Source of the DNA: Centrapalus pauciflorus
Lineage: Eukaryota; Streptophyta; Magnoliopsida; Asterales; Asteraceae
Direction of reading: 5' to 3'
NCBI GenBank assembly: GCA_020465985.1
Contig: JAANYP010007576.1
Span: forward strand, 1-64,000
DNA: 64,000 nt
The translations under genes were made by a program, and so were the position numbers. The notes under the pieces are model-generated. The model saw nothing but the letters and a program-made list of their open reading frames with translations, made no database searches and was not told the origin of the DNA. Positions 62,491-64,000 of the stretch are shown here, in pieces; the stretch's first letter is position 1; the number at the start of each line of letters is the position of its first letter.

Positions 62491-62884
62491 GATCGATACC
62501 TAGACGCTTCCAACCATACTCGAAGACATGTAAATATATAAAATATAAAATATTTATGTGTCAAATATTGATATCTAGTCTTGAGACGGTATTGGTTTTT
62601 TCTTTAAACCACACAAACCTCAATGGCCTTTTTGTTGGTGTTGGTTTTATCCATAAGTCACACCAAGGTTGTCTTTGGTTTTTTGGTTTGATGGTCATGG
62701 CTATCTGTGAATTACAGAATGCAAATTCACATTTGCCGTTATGGATGTAGATATCTTTTATCTACTACTCTTTGATTTTCCATTACTTTTGTGTATGTAG
62801 TCTTCTTAAGAATATTACTTTCCTTTTAATTTAAATCTCTTGTTTTTGGTTGATTCTCTTTTAACTATTCTAGTAGTCTCAGTA

Positions 62885-63052
62885 GTTTTTTCTTATGTTT
62901 GTCTATGGTTTCACCCAAACACAATTGGACCAGAAACCTAGTTTTTTCTTATGTTTGTCTATGGTTTCACCCAAACACAATTGGACCAGAAACCTTGTTT
63001 TTTCTTATGTTTGTCTATGGTTTCACCCAAACACAATTGGACCAGAAACCAA
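62885..63052. repeat. 56-bp tandem repeat, three copies
   Basis: The unit starting GTTTTTTCTTATGTTTGTC and ending TTGGACCAGAAACC begins at 62885, 62941 and 62997. The tandem modules at 53400 and 57430 have only one copy, so this is a local expansion. The open frame across it is produced by the repeat. Confidence 0.9.
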
Positions 63053-64000
63053 CATCGATTCCAATTGATAAAATAACAGCAAAGTAAGGAAGATCTTGAA
63101 GTTGCATCTGTTTGCTTCTTTAGAGACTTTCTGAGCCTTACGTTCTATCTTTTTGGAATCAAATCATGAACTTCTGAGTCAAATGTTTCTTTACATTAAT
63201 TTCCTTTTCCATCGTGTACCTAATATTCTTATAGACAATAGTCATGATTACTAAAAATTAGCGTAATTGGCGGAAGGAGCAAAAAGGTGCATATGACACA
63301 GAAATTGATGGTGTGATTCTGAAAAGTATGGATTGTGTGGCTCGATAGTCTCTAAAGAGGCAATCCGACGCGAGTTCTTGGCTTTCTTACCTCAAGTTGG
63401 CTTGATTAGGGCTTTTTTTTCAATTGTTATCTTTACTCTTTTCTCCTTGTACATCCGTATCAAATGCCAATAGATCGGTTTTTTCTTTGGAGAAAGAAAG
63501 TTGATAGTAGATCGGTTTTTTTCTTTGGAGAAAAAGTAGATGTTCTCCACTTAATTGTTGCCGGTTGATGTTGAGGTCTAATTAGGAAAGCTAGAAAAGA
63601 ATACCGATCAAGAAGAAGTATATTATACATGTTTCATTGTGGCTAATAAACGTTTGTAGTCAAGTTTATTGTATGTTCAGGTTGTGTTTGAAAGAATAAG
63701 ATTTCTTTTAATTTTAGAATACATGTTTGTTATTCATCTATGATCCACACAATGTATCTTTTACCATAGCGAAGCACTATCCCATTCAACTATTGATTTA
63801 GGAAAAAAAAAAAGTGGGGGATTTTTTTATTGTTTTTTGGAATAATATAAGTTGATGACCCCCAAACTAACAAAGAGCCTAGATACAAATAGAAAAATCT
63901 ATAACTATTAATAAATGATTAACTATTTTTCATATGTCATCTTCTTATAATGCTAAGTGGTATCTTTAATGATTAACATGTGTTAATTAATTTTAAAGAT

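Larger units (their letters stand above)
62211..64000. repeat. Module R, most diverged copy, running to the window edge
   Basis: Blocks from this segment match the two tandem R modules: CTGTTTGCTTCTTTAGAGAC at about 63107, GGTGCATATGACACAGAAAT at 63286 and CAATCCGACGCGAGTTC at 63361. The intervening sequence has diverged more. It lacks the LTR insertion. A short frame that is open in the other copies (53672-53815) is stopped here by TAG at about 63349. A GGTTTTTTCTTTGGAGAAA phrase is duplicated at 63477-63535. Confidence 0.6.

Overview
This is nuclear DNA from a flowering plant, most likely a eudicot. The sequence is strongly AT-rich. Its genes have GT-AG introns, one encodes an SBP-box (SPL) transcription factor with a miR156 target site, and the rest is a dense nest of plant-type transposable elements. 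I could not fix the species. No database search was possible, so family names rest on motifs, terminal repeats and target-site duplications read by eye.

Only three protein genes are supported. At the left edge (103-974) are the last two exons of an unrecognised gene running in from outside. At 4669-5644 is a complete two-exon gene for a small 128-residue PHD/RING-like zinc-finger protein. At 47450-50327 is a three-exon SPL gene with a complete SBP domain and a miR156 target site in exon 3. As sequenced, its first exon carries a one-base frameshift at a run of four G, so it is either a pseudogene or a sequencing error.

From about 1.6 to 44 kb the window is dominated by short non-coding elements that sit directly against (TA)n microsatellites. 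I recognise eight groups (A to H here), about twenty copies counting fragments. Their ends follow a common plan: a G-rich start right after TATATA, a GGTTC- or GGATC-like word, a short gap, then GAACC or GTACC, mirrored at the other end. Several are strung in series with only TA repeat between them (1596-3200, 9799-13301, 26149-27043, 30541-32317). This is the most distinctive system in the window and resembles in principle the microsatellite-targeting Micron elements described from rice.

Between these clusters lie other elements with readable boundaries. There are three hAT-like elements with perfect 8-bp target duplications (23370-23919, 34833-35497, 37949-38408). There are two foldback Mutator-like elements of about 2 kb with 9-bp duplications (23994-25981, 27828-29775). 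A small CACTA element with a 3-bp duplication lies at 14169-14580. There is also a TRIM-like retroelement (14993-15824), a tRNA-derived SINE with its target duplication (41227-41411), Tourist-like MITEs, and Helitron-type 3-prime ends. A C-rich tract followed abruptly by a G-rich tract lies at 45590-46215, just upstream of the SPL gene.

Downstream of the SPL gene (50.8-64 kb) is an array of alternating related modules, including a near-perfect tandem duplication (52407-56432 and 56433-59898). Four modules carry a plant snRNA-type upstream sequence element (TTCCCACATCG or close) followed exactly 33 bp later by a TATA box. That is the spacing used by RNA polymerase II snRNA genes in plants. The transcript they would make matches no snRNA I know and is the second candidate for something undescribed.
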